From assembly GCF_000740895.1 (NCBI RefSeq), contig NC_025261.1, forward strand, positions 186,001 through 250,000: DNA of 64,000 nt. The letters are read 5' to 3'. This stretch comes from Theileria orientalis strain Shintoku (lineage: Eukaryota > Apicomplexa > Aconoidasida > Piroplasmida > Theileriidae). A program made the position numbers and the translations under genes. The notes under the pieces are model-generated. The model had not been told where the DNA came from. It searched no databases and saw only the letters and a program-made list of their open reading frames with translations. This document shows, piece after piece, positions 23,182-34,274 of this stretch. Numbering within the stretch: the stretch's first letter is position 1; each line of letters begins with the position of its first letter.

Positions 23182-23606
23182 TGCAATATTCTATATATGA
23201 CTGCTATGTAACTATAAGATAACAATATTTATACACAAGCTTTTATACTTATAAATCGAAATAATCTACCATAATCTGTAACACAATACCAATGACCATT
23301 TAATTAATTTTCCAACTGGGGGTGGCCAGTGATGTTGTATACTTTATAGAGGAGAAAAATTAAATCTCGCATAATTTTTTAATTCACAATTAATTATCCA
23401 CTTTTTGTTGATTTAACAAGCGTGGTTTAAACTTTATTCATTTTTGTGTAACATAGTTTTTATTTGACATATAAAGCAGTTCGTTTCACATTTAAATTGC
23501 TGATTATAAACCTAATATTATTGTAAAATTGCTTTATTTTAGATTAAATAAAATATTTTTTTACCATTTAATATGATGTGTAAGTTAGTTATTTAGAAAT
23601 AAGAAA
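23182..23606. other. divergent intergenic region
   Basis: About 425 AT-rich bases between two genes transcribed apart (the small membrane protein and SMC4). No open frame or RNA gene seen; probably holds both promoters. Confidence 0.55.
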
Positions 23607-26600
23607 ATGGGCGAATCTCCGTCCGATAGTAGACAGGGTAGAAGCCCTGCTAGCCATAAAAGGTACAAGGAACATGTTAGGACCATTGGAGCTGAGTTCC
23701 GTGATATGAATGAGCCCATACGTAGGCTGATAATCCATAAAGTAGTGTTAAACAACTTTAAGAGTTACGGAGGAGAGACTACAATAGGCCCATTCCACAA
23801 AAGGTTCACCTCAATCGTTGGCCCGAACGGTTCGGGAAAGAGCAACGTCATCGACGCAATGCTCTTCGTCTTCGGCTTCAGGGCGAAGCAGATCAGATTT
23901 GATAAGCTATCCGAGCTGATTCACAATTCAAAGTACTACATGGTGAAGAATAACGGGAAGCCCCTGCAATCAATGAAGGTGTCGATTCATTTCGTGGAAA
24001 TTCTTGACCACGACCCGGACTCCGACGACTATGACATAATAGAAGGGAGTGAAATGGTGATTTCCCGGGAGGTCTCGAGCGATAATACCTCTAAATATCG
24101 GTTAAACGGAACTGTGTGCACGCAGAAGCAGATTTCAAACGCACTGAAGAGCTACGGGATGGATTTGTATAACAACAGGTTTCTTATATTGCAGGGAGAA
24201 GTTGAGCAGATTTCGCAAATGAAACCGAAAGCAACTAAGCCTGACGAAGAAGGGCTGCTGGAGTACCTGGAGGACATCATTGGGACTAACCAGTACCTGG
24301 AGCAGATAAACCAGGCGTTTGAAAAGTACGAGGAGCTGCAGGAGCAGTACCAACAGTTCTTTAACAGGACTATGGTGACCCAAAATGAAATACAGGACAT
24401 GCTTCCAGGAAAGGAGGAGGCGGATTCGTATTTGTCCAAGGAAAATCTGTTCCACAGATATAGTTATCTGTTGGTAAAGAATGAGTTGAATGACTTAAAA
24501 GGAGATATGGATAAGATGGTTGAAGAGGTGGAGTCAATCAAGGAAAATTTGAAGACACATAATGAAGAAATAGCAACAGTGCTGGAGCAGAAGAATGAAA
24601 TTACTAAGAACTTGAATAAAATGGAGTCAGAAATAAGAAAATTGACAGGGAAGCAGAAAGAATACGGAGAAGAATTTAAAAAATTATGTAACAAAGATGA
24701 AGATTTGAGGATGCAGCTGTTACATGAGGTGAAAAAGGTAGAAGAGAAGACGAAGCTGATAAGGAGTCTGACAACGAAGATACCGGAACTTGAGAATAAG
24801 TCGAAGGTTAAATTGGATGAGTCAGATCAGCTTAAGAAGAAGATACCGAAGCTGCAGGAGGACTTGGATGTGGCAGAAAAGGAGTTGGAGGAGACGAAAA
24901 GGTCGCTCGCGTCAGAAACGAGTGAGTTGATGCAGAAGTTGCAAGTGTACGAGAAGGAGCTGGCGCCGGTGCAGGAGAAGTACGATGCACTGAAGAATGA
25001 GTTGGAGCTGATTGAAACAAATCTGCAGCTGATAGATAAGAGCGTGGATGAGGATAAGACGCGTAAAATGTCCCTAGAAACTGACTTGAGTAGCACCAGA
25101 ATAACTCTGCAGTCGAATACGGAAAACTTGAAAAGCCTGAGAGGGAAGATAGAAGGCTGTGAGCAGAAGTCGAAGAGGATACTATCAGACCTGATGGAGG
25201 TGGAAAAACAGATATCGGAGAAAAACACGAGTTTGATCAACGCGAGAGTCACCTACGAGAGTGCGAAGAACGAAGTGGGCCAGAATAAGTTCCACAGCAA
25301 CATACACGACTTCGTTAAGAGGCTGTCAAAGTCGGACGGGAATATACACGGGCAGTTCGGAGACCTGGTGAGAGTGGACGAGATGTTCGAAAAGTGCTTT
25401 CTGGCAATATGCGGAGCGTATTTGGAGGTGTTCGTGGTGGAGACGCCAGAAGTGGCGACGAAGATATTTAACCAGCTCAGGCAGAATAACCTGGGAAAAG
25501 TAACCTGTATAGCAGTGTCGATCATCACAAGCAGCACCAACAAGGACTCTGACGTGGGCAGGTACGGTTACCTGAGTAAGTATGTGTACCCTAACACAAA
25601 CGACGAAAAAGCTGAAAAGGTGATTAAATGCATACACCACTACACGAGGGATGTGATAGTGGTGGAGAACATAGACGAGGCTGACGAGATGGCGAGAAGA
25701 ACGAACAAGAGAGTGGTGACGCTCAACGGAGAAGTAATTGAGAAGGATGGGAGAATAACAGGAGGAGGCCTGAGCAAGAACCTGAACAAGTTTAAACAGA
25801 GTAAACAATGTTCGTTTCAACGATTAGTTATGTGTTGGTGTTTATGGTAGCATATCAATTATTATTTAAACTGATTGTATTAACATAATATTAACACAAA
25901 TTTAGACAACAAGGAGGACATCAATAGCATATATAATAAGATGGAGGAGTATGAGAGGGAGCTGAAGGAGCTGAAGAACCGCCAGTCCCGACTGAATATA
26001 GAAAAGGACCAGAATGAGTTGCAGATAAGAGAGTTGAACTTCTCACTAGACGCAACGAAGAGGAAGATCAACTCAGATGAGGAGTACCTGAAGGAGTTGG
26101 AGGCGTCGCTCGCGTCGCTCAACAAAAATTTGCAAAACGAAGATAACGCGTCGGAGCTGAGGCACCTGAAAAATAAGTATTATGAAACCGAGAGGAGGAA
26201 GGGGGAGGTGTACAAGCAGCTCTCGGAGAGGAAGGAGAAGGTGGACAGGTGTCTAAAGCAGGTGGAAAACGTAGGAGGAGGAGCACTGGCAGCATCGAAG
26301 GCCAAAGTAGCGCACTGCGAAGCAAATTTGGCGCAGCTGAGGAAGGTGATAGAGGACCTGAGGGACGAGTACGCAGTCCTGGCGGGAGAGTCCCAAAAAT
26401 ACTCCAGGGACTTGACGAGGCTGGAAACTGACATCCAGCAGCATAAAATCAGGGAAAAGAACCTGGAGAATCAGTTGGACCAGCTGGAAGAGGAAGCGTC
26501 TAAGATTAACCAGGAGCTCATAGAAGTAAACAACCAACTCAATGAAATGAACGCGAAGCACTCGGAACTGAACGAAAACCTGCAGAAAATGTCTGCGCAG

Positions 26601-27990
26601 ATAAAGGAGCACGACATGTTGGTGTTGAACCTGAGGAATAAGCAGAACGCCTCCGAAAAGTCGATATCAGCCTTGAAGAACCTGGTGAAACAGAAGACGG
26701 ACAAGTTGCACGAGTCGAGGAAGCTATACAACTCATCATCGAAGACGCTGCGTCAAAGTGGCGAAGCGAATGAACTATACAACCAGACAATGAAGATGGA
26801 TACGCTTTCGATACAGCCGGCAAGCATTCAGGATTCGACAGAGAACTTGGAGCAAAGAATGGACGAAGACGATGACTCGGGTGAAGCGACGGGTATTGGA
26901 GAAAACAAGGAAAACAAAGACGTTGAAATGAGTGAGATTGATGGCCCCAACCTGGTTCACGGACACCTGGACGCCAATGATGCAATGAGCACCGACGACT
27001 CACTAAGCGTGGCAGAAAATAGAGGCGATCTGTTGTCCCTGGATAAATCGGACTCCGGCAGGGAAAAGGTCATAGATAACCAGGAGGTGGTAGTCAAGAA
27101 GGAAAAGGCGGACGATATTGATGAGTTCCCGGGGGACGTGCATGGCCTGAACCACAAGATACAGTCTCTGAAGAATCAGCTGGCAAACGTACCAAACTTG
27201 TCGATCATTGACAGCTTTATCGAGAAGGTGAACGAGTTCTCGAAGAAGAAGCAGAAGCTGCTGCAGTTGCAGAATCAGCGGGACGAGGCGAAGCTGCTGC
27301 ACGAGAACCTGTCGTTCAAGAGAAAGTCGGAGTTTCTGTTCAACTTTGAGATTATCGCAAACAAACTTAAGGAAATATACCAAGTGGGCCTCGCAGTTAC
27401 TGTTGCTGATAGTTAGAGTAGATAGTAGTGTTAAGCCTTTAGATTAATCAGTGGTGTTAGTTACTGGCTTCGTTAGTTGTTAACATTTCCGTGTAGATGA
27501 TAACACTGGGAGGAGATGCAGAGCTGGAGCTTGTTGACGCAACTGAGCCCTTTACGGAGGGTGTCCTGTTCTCAGTGAGGCCAGTGAAAAAGAGCTGGAA
27601 GCAGATATATAACTTGTCAGGTGAGTATTAGTCGCCACAACGGCACTGTTTACTTAAGTCAATTGGCGCCGCCCTTTAAATATACGCTCAGGTGGAGAAA
27701 AGACGCTCAGTTCGCTCGCCCTCGTGTTCGCTCTGCATCACTATAAGCCTAATCCCGTCTACTTCATGGACGAAATCGATGCAGCCCTCGACTTCAGGAA
27801 CGTCTCCATCATTGCCCAGAGCATCAAGGAGCGGACCAAGGACGCCCAGTTCATAATCATATCGCTCAGAAACCAGATGTTTGAGATGTGTAATAAAATG
27901 GTCGGGATTTACAAGACTTTTGACGTTACCAAGTCGATTCCCATTAACCCACTAATGTATCAGAATAAAGAGGAAAACATTAAATCTTAA
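23607..27990 (+). CDS. SMC4: condensin subunit SMC4
   Basis: Four exons (23607-25800, 25906-27383, 27497-27620, 27692-27990) give 1364 residues. This is an ABC-type ATPase of condensin. Walker A GPNGSGKSNVID is at ~72, after the SMC4-type LNNFKSYGG. The first coiled-coil arm runs ~270-570, the hinge ~575-700 (FGDLVRVDEMFEKCF), the second arm from ~745. The head closes with MITLGGDAELELVD, FSVRPVKKSWK (both SMC4-type), signature LSGGEKTLSSLA, Walker B YFMDEIDAALDFRN and the H-loop region IIISLRNQMFE. An acidic, Asn/Asp/Glu-rich insert of ~120 residues (about 1026-1150) breaks the second coiled-coil arm. The three introns lie at the 3' side, two within the head domain. Confidence 0.95.
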
Positions 27991-28090
27991 CTGTTTTTGA
28001 TCTTTATGTAATTTTTTATCAACCTTTACACTGTTTTTATTCTTAAATACACGACTAACTCTATTATTTTACTGCTTAACCCGTTAAACA

Positions 28091-28855
28091 ATGCTGGACT
28101 TGTTTGCCGACGATGAGGATGAAAAGGGGGAGGATTCCAAGACTGAGCCGACGACTGAGACTGATCAAAAGCCCGAAGAGGACTCGACCACCCTAGATTC
28201 TTGCAGGGATGCTGTTGATATCACGAGCATTGAGGCTTTGGAGGAGCTTGCTGAATTGAACCCGGATTTGCTTCTTCCGTACATCCTTCCGCTTAACAAA
28301 AAATTCACAGTATGTTTTTATATTCACTATTTACCTCAAATAGACCTTTTCTTACGTTTTTATTCAGGAAACCCATGAAAGTGTACATGACATTTTTAAT
28401 AAAGAGTAGGTTTCATTTTCCTTACATAAATTATATAAAAACACCTTATTTCATTATATTTAGGGGTGTGCAGTTTATTCACGTTCAAATGCCAAACACG
28501 CTGCCGTCCCTTAACAAGCAGGTTGAAACTAACGGTTGGTCACTATCATAAATATCTGTCTTTAGATCACTTAGAAAATGGGCAACTTGTGACAAACACG
28601 GTCTATCAGTCTTCTAAAATTGAGTGCTTGCCTTCAGGCAAACTTGGAAAGCTAAGAATACACAAAAGTGGCAAGATAAATCTGCACATTGATGGCCACG
28701 AATTCAATTTCACAAAGGGAAGCAGTTCAACATGCAAACAACAGGTCTGCTGTCACCTAGAAAAGAACAACGAGTTTTTATTTCTGGGCAACTTCCACAA
28801 CAGATTCGTGGTCTCTCCAGACCTCTCGGATCTTTCTGCAAACCATTACACATAG
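28091..28855 (+). CDS. RPC4: RNA polymerase III subunit RPC4
   Basis: Four exons (28091-28309, 28368-28405, 28464-28534, 28566-28855) give ~205 residues; all phases close. After an acidic N-terminus (DLFADDEDEKGED) the family-typical strand VQFIHVQMPNTLPSL appears, then GKLGKLRIHKSGKINLHID, which matches the conserved C-terminal RPC4/Rpc53 motif G.(I/V).(V/R).KSGK..L.I, and a QQVCCHLE strand. RPC4 pairs with RPC5 and works in Pol III initiation, termination and re-initiation. It is shorter than animal and yeast homologues (~400), lacking most of the basic N-terminal region. It follows SMC4 on the same strand with only ~100 bp between. Confidence 0.82.
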
Positions 28856-29975
28856 GTGTTTTAATAATTTAATAATATACACAAATTCGCGTTATATATG
28901 AAAAATACAAACTAAATCAACTAAGGTCTTTATGTGTAAAAATCCTGGCGGAAGCAGACATAAGGGAAGGAAAGAAAAACGGGGATGTGCAAGGCTTCAG
29001 AATAAAGATAAAATCAATTCTATAGGGCTTAATAAGAATAGAAACCAATACAGGCAAAATAATATAAACTTATTAAGAGGAGGGAAAAAAACTGTTCTGA
29101 TGTTTCGATAAAAAAAAAACGGCGTTTTTAAGGCTATATAGAACTGTTTTAATCCCGAATTTGGTGTTCTTCTGGAAGATCGTCTGAAGATTTCAAAGAA
29201 GGCACTAATTTTAAACCATACACACCTGTAAAAAAAATAGATCAAGTGCTTAGATAGTGCAATGGTGGTGGTCGAGCCGTGGGGTTCTGTCTGTGCAAGG
29301 CTCAGAATAAATTACCACTCTCGCCCGTAAATCAATTATTATGTATTATATTATTGGTATGGCTGGCTAATGTGCAGTTACAGGAAGCGATTCTCACTAA
29401 CACATTTCCTAACATTCGTAAGCCCATCCCCTTTTTGGTAAGCTTCTATTTAACGTTGTATATATTACTTCTACCATAACTAATTAGAGTATTTTATTCA
29501 AGTCGCCATTTTGTCTCATCAAGAATTTTTTCTAATTACACCTACCCTGATTTTCCACTTTATTCTCTTTATTGTGTCTTGTGTTCTTTGACACATCCTA
29601 ACACTATTTCCTGTACTTCTCTTTTATTCGCGTAAGCATATTTTCTAATCACAGATGAAATTTGCAACATTTTAATTTTTGGTGTGTAATAATTCTTGAT
29701 GGGTTGTGTGTACATTTACTATCTTGTTTACTCGGTCCCTAGTTATCTGTTAATAATTTTTTTTAGAGACTAACATCTTGTAATTGATTTAAAGAGGATC
29801 TCGATTTTTATCGAATTATAGACATTTTCCATTTAACTATTCGGTTAAATCTTCTCATTTATCGTTCACATCTCAAAATACTAATTCGATACTTTTTTCA
29901 ACCGTAAAATTTTAATTATTCATCATACTCAAGAATCGTAAGCAAAATCAGCACTAGGTAACATTTTATGTTATT
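28856..29975. other. 1.1-kb region with no secure gene
   Basis: Between RPC4 and the kelch-MORC gene. Two weak signals: on the plus strand, an ATG near 29262 with a good GTAAAT donor and an AG acceptor near 29376 could encode a ~50-residue basic peptide; on the minus strand near 29140-29225 a short open stretch follows a pyrimidine-rich AG. The two overlap and cannot both be coding. Base composition at 28920-29300 is less AT-rich than the rest of the spacer, so a noncoding RNA is also possible. I recognise no snRNA, SRP or RNase P signature. The part from 29520 to 29975 is AT-rich and is presumably the MORC promoter. Confidence 0.4.
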
Positions 29976-32900
29976 ATGGCTGATAAAAACAAGACGGCTG
30001 CCAACGATGGTGAACCTGCCGCTCCCAAGACCTCCAGACCAACACTGTTTAACCTGCTGGAGGTCCTGGCAAGCTATTCAATGACCACGCCGTCGCAACG
30101 ACAGTGCATCAGAGATATAGTAACGGAGTTCTTGGCAAATAAATTTGAACACTCCAAGGTGTATTCGTATATAGGAGCGGTAGTTGGACATGATAGACTC
30201 CACGCAGTGATAAAGCAGCTCGAAGCAGACCCAGACAGGTCGCCACTGCCAGATCAGGACGGCCTGATGAAAATTGAATCGGCCTTCAACCTGACGAGGA
30301 ATTACAAAACTCCCAATAGCACAAACGGTGAAAGCACAGCAAACAAGGACGAAATACTGAGATCAATAAGAAGGAACCTCAGTAAAAAGTGCGAACTAAC
30401 GAGATCCTCAAGCATGAGGACAGCCTCAGCAGGAGTGCTTCTGCAGAAGGCCTGCTGGCTCCCGATCAGAAGGTCGCTGACCACAGGGCCGCTCTACGGA
30501 CACAGCCTGACGTGCATCGGCATCAGAGCGTACATACTCGGAGGAAGCAACGGGAGAAACCAGGGCTTCAACCTGTCGAGAGCCCACGTCGTCAACCTCA
30601 TGGACTTCAGCAGTAAGCAGATAATGCTCAGCGGAGAGGTGCCGACACACAGAGAAGGAAACTCGTGCAACGTGACAGTGCTGCACCAGACACACGCAAT
30701 AGTGCTTTTCGGAGGGTTCAACGGGGAAGTCTTCTTCAACGAAGTGTACCTGTTGGACCTCGAGAAGAGACGCTGGAGCAAAAGGAACCCTAGCGGCCCA
30801 CTGCCGACGCCAAGAAACGAACACTCAGCACTGATTTACCCGCCGAGGTTTGACCTGAGGAATGGAAACCCCGGGTCGAGCGAAGGTCAAAATAAGGATT
30901 CAACGAACGGAGCACCGACCACCCCAGTCTATAACACAGTGGTCTACCTGTTCGTGTTCGGAGGGAAGACGGGAACGCGACACCAGTTCCAGTGCTTGAA
31001 TGACATGTGGGCATATAACGTGTCCAAAGACTACTGGATCTCAGTGGAAACGGGAGACAATAAGCCGTGCCCAAGGTTCGGAGTCTCTCCACTCTGGGCA
31101 GACGACGAAACAATATGCGTCTTCGGAGGAGAGTCGAGTTCGCCAAGCGGATACGTCGATCGCACAGAACGCGTGCTGCTGGACGACCTGTGGATGTTCC
31201 ACATCACAAACTTTGACGCAGCAAGAGAGGAATCAGGAGAAAATCACGAAAATAGCACATCTGAGTCGAAGAGAAACGAAAAAATAGCAGGAATGTGGCT
31301 GCAAGACTACTACGAAGGGAACATAGGGCCTAGGTCACACTACAGCAGCATATTCATAGCACAAAGGTGCAAGGAGATGAACACGGGAGCGCCGAGGACG
31401 ATAGAAAGACTGATGTTCCTGACGGGAGGCTTGACCTACTCGCAAGGAAACAAGAAAATGGTCATAGCGAGCGATAAGCTGTACTTCTACTTCTTCAGCC
31501 AGAAGAGGTGGTACTCGCTGAAGCCGAACTACCCGAGGAATTACATAGGAGAGCCGTTTGAGCCGAGACAGATGCACGTGGCCTGCTTCTTTGAGAAGAA
31601 GAACATCCTCTTCCCGGGAACGAAGCCCTCAGTGCCCTGCATATTCTTCCACGGAGGGTTCCACAAGAAGCAGATACTATCGGACTCGTGGGTGCTCTCG
31701 CTGACGGGAGAGGACCTGTTCTTCAAAAACTCGCTGCTCTCGCCGGAAACGAGTAGCGGAACGAACAAGATGGACCTGAGAATGTACCCGCCGTGGTACT
31801 ACAGAGAGTCGCACTCGCCCTCGCTGCTCTGGGGAATGTGCACGGTGCAGAAGTGGGTCTTCGGAGCACTGGCGCACCTGGTGGACAACTCGCTCAAGGA
31901 GGGCGTGAGCAGCAGTAACGTGTCAATCAAGTTTGAAATGTCGCCCAACGGAGAGGAGCTCATGCTGTCAGTGCAGGACGACGGAAGCGGATTGGACTAC
32001 AACACGATGAACAGACTCCTGAAGCTGTTCGGAAGGAGCTACAACACATATACAACAAACGAGGAGCTGGAAGCAGGATGCAACAAGGAGGAGTACGGCC
32101 TCGGCTTCAAAATGTCCTACGGAAGACTGGGAAACAGCGTGACGGTGATGTCGAGAACGCACGATTCAATAGGAATAGGAATGCTCTCACTGGAGCTCAT
32201 GTGCCAGTGCGAGTCGAGAGAAATGGCGGCGCCAATGTGCATGTGGAAGCTGCCAAGCAAGGAGCTGATAAACAGAGACGGACCGTGCTACCTGGACCAG
32301 AGACACCACCAGAGGCTCCTCATGAGCTACTCGCCGTTCAGCACAGCAGCGCTGCTGGCGGAGCAGATCAACGTGCTGGGAACGAACCCAGGCACGAGGT
32401 TCCTCTTCTGGCGCCTGAGAGACGACCTGGACACGCTGGTCCTGGAGGACGGAACGCTCATGAGCTCGAGCCCGAACCACTCGACAGCATTCCACCTCTC
32501 GCTGCAAGACCCGGGCTTGACGCCGAACATGCTTAACGGGGACGCGAGGCTCAACGGCGATCTGGCAAAGTCGGCCCGAGAATCGTCGGCGAGAGAAGGC
32601 GCAGACAAGCACGCAGGCTGCACACACGCACCATCTGACCCGTGCACGAAGGAGGAGCAGACAGGCGAGCACATGGTAAAGACGGAGAAGGCGGAAGATG
32701 AAGCTTCGGAAAAGGAGAAAATTAAGTTTAGGAAACTGATGGGCTACCAGGGAGGATGGTACGACCAGTTCCCGCTGTGGAAGGACCCGAAGCACTCGAT
32801 GGACTACTGCCTCCCAGTGTACCTGTACTGGCTGCACCTGCACTCCTCGTGCTCATACACAGTCCAGGACGTGCTGCTGAAGCCGAACCCAATCCACGGC

Positions 32901-34274
32901 TACAGCTTCGAGGGAAAGAAGAGCCTCCAGCTGGACGACGGAAGGACCACTATCACGGGCTCGCCGCTCTACGACGAAAACAATAAGCGTCCACGCGATT
33001 CTCTGGCCAGCGACTCGGATGAGCCGCTGAAGAAGCATCACACGCTGTCCTCAGAGGAAGCATCGAGGGACACGAACTCGGAAAGGCAGGACAATGACTC
33101 GTCCACGCAGGGGGCCTCGCAAGGATTCGACTCGAGAAGCGCGCCTTCGCTGGAGAGCCACGACCTCCACAATCACGTGTACCGGTACGCGGTGAACTCG
33201 GGCTTTGGAATGGACAACTACTCGTGCGGCAAGAACGCCTGCGGATACTGCGGAGTCTCGCCGATAGCGCGATCAATGTCGGGCGGAGAGACGCTCTACT
33301 CGTTTCTGAAGGCGAAGTTGCACAAGGCAGTTCAGCTGCCGTTCCTTTTCAGCCCGGAGGACCACGCGCAGGGCTGCTTCGCACTCATAGGTTTCCTGAA
33401 CGACCCGGCCACGTCGTGCCCGAGCAGCTTCGACGTGACGCTGACCCAGTCACCCGCGTCGCGCGGCTCAGTGAGTCCCACGGGGTCGTCTGTAGTCTCA
33501 GGCTCGCTGCCAGCCGAAGCCTCGACGCCAGTGACGTCAAGTCCTTCGCGCTCACGCAAGGGAAAGAGCAGCAGAAGCCGCTCGTCCTCGGAGAACAGAG
33601 CAGCCACAGCAGCAGCGAACATCGTGGCCTCAGTGCCAAACCTGAGCTCGGAGTCGCTGGACGCCCTGAGGAACGGAAGCTCAGAGTCCCTTTCCTCGAA
33701 CTTCTCGGCGGCAAGCCGCGTCGCGGAGGCCGGAGTGCTGCTCTACTACAAGGGCAGGCTGATCAGGAGGCTCGAAGGCTGTTTCCCGGCAGCCCTGGAC
33801 GACCTGGAGAGCGCAACGCTGCCACCCAAGCCGAGCCTGTTCAAGGGCCACCTTTACAGCTTCGCCCTGACCGCAGTGATCAGCGTCCCCAGCTGGCTCG
33901 TTCCCTCGATAAGCAAGCAGGAGTTTGTGCACGAAAACAATGTGGTGTTTTTGCACTTCAAGTCGAAGCTGATCAGGCTGCTCTCCGAGTACTGCAAGGT
34001 CTGCCTCGACGACCACAACAGGCAGCACTGGCACTCCGAGAGGATGAAGCAGATCGTTGACTACGACCTGGCCAACCAGTCGAGTCTGAACTTCTTCATG
34101 GCCAACAACAGGAACGAGGTCGAGGGCCTCGACGACGAGGTGGTGCCCTCCTGGAAGACCCAGGAGACCGACTCCGCGCCCGCTCAGGATGCGCCCGAGG
34201 CTCCGGCCCTCGTGGTCGCCGAGAGCGCCGAAGCTCCTAAAGTTGAAGCTACTAACATGGCACCTAACCCGTAA
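29976..34274 (+). CDS. MORC: kelch-repeat MORC (microrchidia) GHKL ATPase
   Basis: Intronless, 1432 residues. The N-terminal part (about 160-570) carries kelch repeats, seen as GGSNGRNQGF, FGGFNGEVFFNEVYLLDL, FGGKTG and FGGESSS followed by W or Y at spaced positions. A GHKL ATPase of MORC type follows: N box ALAHLVDNSLKEG (~630), G1 DDGSGLDYN (~667) and G2-like YGLGFKMSYGRLGN (~706). A Cys cluster CGKNACGYCG lies near 1082. Ser-rich low-complexity linkers separate C-terminal blocks, and the tail is Glu/Ala/Pro-rich. Apicomplexan MORC of this kelch-plus-ATPase layout works with HDAC3 and AP2 factors in silencing stage-specific genes (established for Toxoplasma and Plasmodium); the same role here is inferred. 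Coding DNA is notably GC-rich, rising towards the 3' end. Confidence 0.9.
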   Translation: MADKNKTAANDGEPAAPKTSRPTLFNLLEVLASYSMTTPSQRQCIRDIVTEFLANKFEHSKVYSYIGAVVGHDRLHAVIKQLEADPDRSPLPDQDGLMKIESAFNLTRNYKTPNSTNGESTANKDEILRSIRRNLSKKCELTRSSSMRTASAGVLLQKACWLPIRRSLTTGPLYGHSLTCIGIRAYILGGSNGRNQGFNLSRAHVVNLMDFSSKQIMLSGEVPTHREGNSCNVTVLHQTHAIVLFGGFNGEVFFNEVYLLDLEKRRWSKRNPSGPLPTPRNEHSALIYPPRFDLRNGNPGSSEGQNKDSTNGAPTTPVYNTVVYLFVFGGKTGTRHQFQCLNDMWAYNVSKDYWISVETGDNKPCPRFGVSPLWADDETICVFGGESSSPSGYVDRTERVLLDDLWMFHITNFDAAREESGENHENSTSESKRNEKIAGMWLQDYYEGNIGPRSHYSSIFIAQRCKEMNTGAPRTIERLMFLTGGLTYSQGNKKMVIASDKLYFYFFSQKRWYSLKPNYPRNYIGEPFEPRQMHVACFFEKKNILFPGTKPSVPCIFFHGGFHKKQILSDSWVLSLTGEDLFFKNSLLSPETSSGTNKMDLRMYPPWYYRESHSPSLLWGMCTVQKWVFGALAHLVDNSLKEGVSSSNVSIKFEMSPNGEELMLSVQDDGSGLDYNTMNRLLKLFGRSYNTYTTNEELEAGCNKEEYGLGFKMSYGRLGNSVTVMSRTHDSIGIGMLSLELMCQCESREMAAPMCMWKLPSKELINRDGPCYLDQRHHQRLLMSYSPFSTAALLAEQINVLGTNPGTRFLFWRLRDDLDTLVLEDGTLMSSSPNHSTAFHLSLQDPGLTPNMLNGDARLNGDLAKSARESSAREGADKHAGCTHAPSDPCTKEEQTGEHMVKTEKAEDEASEKEKIKFRKLMGYQGGWYDQFPLWKDPKHSMDYCLPVYLYWLHLHSSCSYTVQDVLLKPNPIHGYSFEGKKSLQLDDGRTTITGSPLYDENNKRPRDSLASDSDEPLKKHHTLSSEEASRDTNSERQDNDSSTQGASQGFDSRSAPSLESHDLHNHVYRYAVNSGFGMDNYSCGKNACGYCGVSPIARSMSGGETLYSFLKAKLHKAVQLPFLFSPEDHAQGCFALIGFLNDPATSCPSSFDVTLTQSPASRGSVSPTGSSVVSGSLPAEASTPVTSSPSRSRKGKSSRSRSSSENRAATAAANIVASVPNLSSESLDALRNGSSESLSSNFSAASRVAEAGVLLYYKGRLIRRLEGCFPAALDDLESATLPPKPSLFKGHLYSFALTAVISVPSWLVPSISKQEFVHENNVVFLHFKSKLIRLLSEYCKVCLDDHNRQHWHSERMKQIVDYDLANQSSLNFFMANNRNEVEGLDDEVVPSWKTQETDSAPAQDAPEAPALVVAESAEAPKVEATNMAPNP

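Noticed and set aside
28997..29245. 82-codon Phe-rich minus-strand frame
   Set aside because: Composition is that of translated AT-rich spacer, with no hydrophobic pattern of a real membrane protein and no conserved motif.
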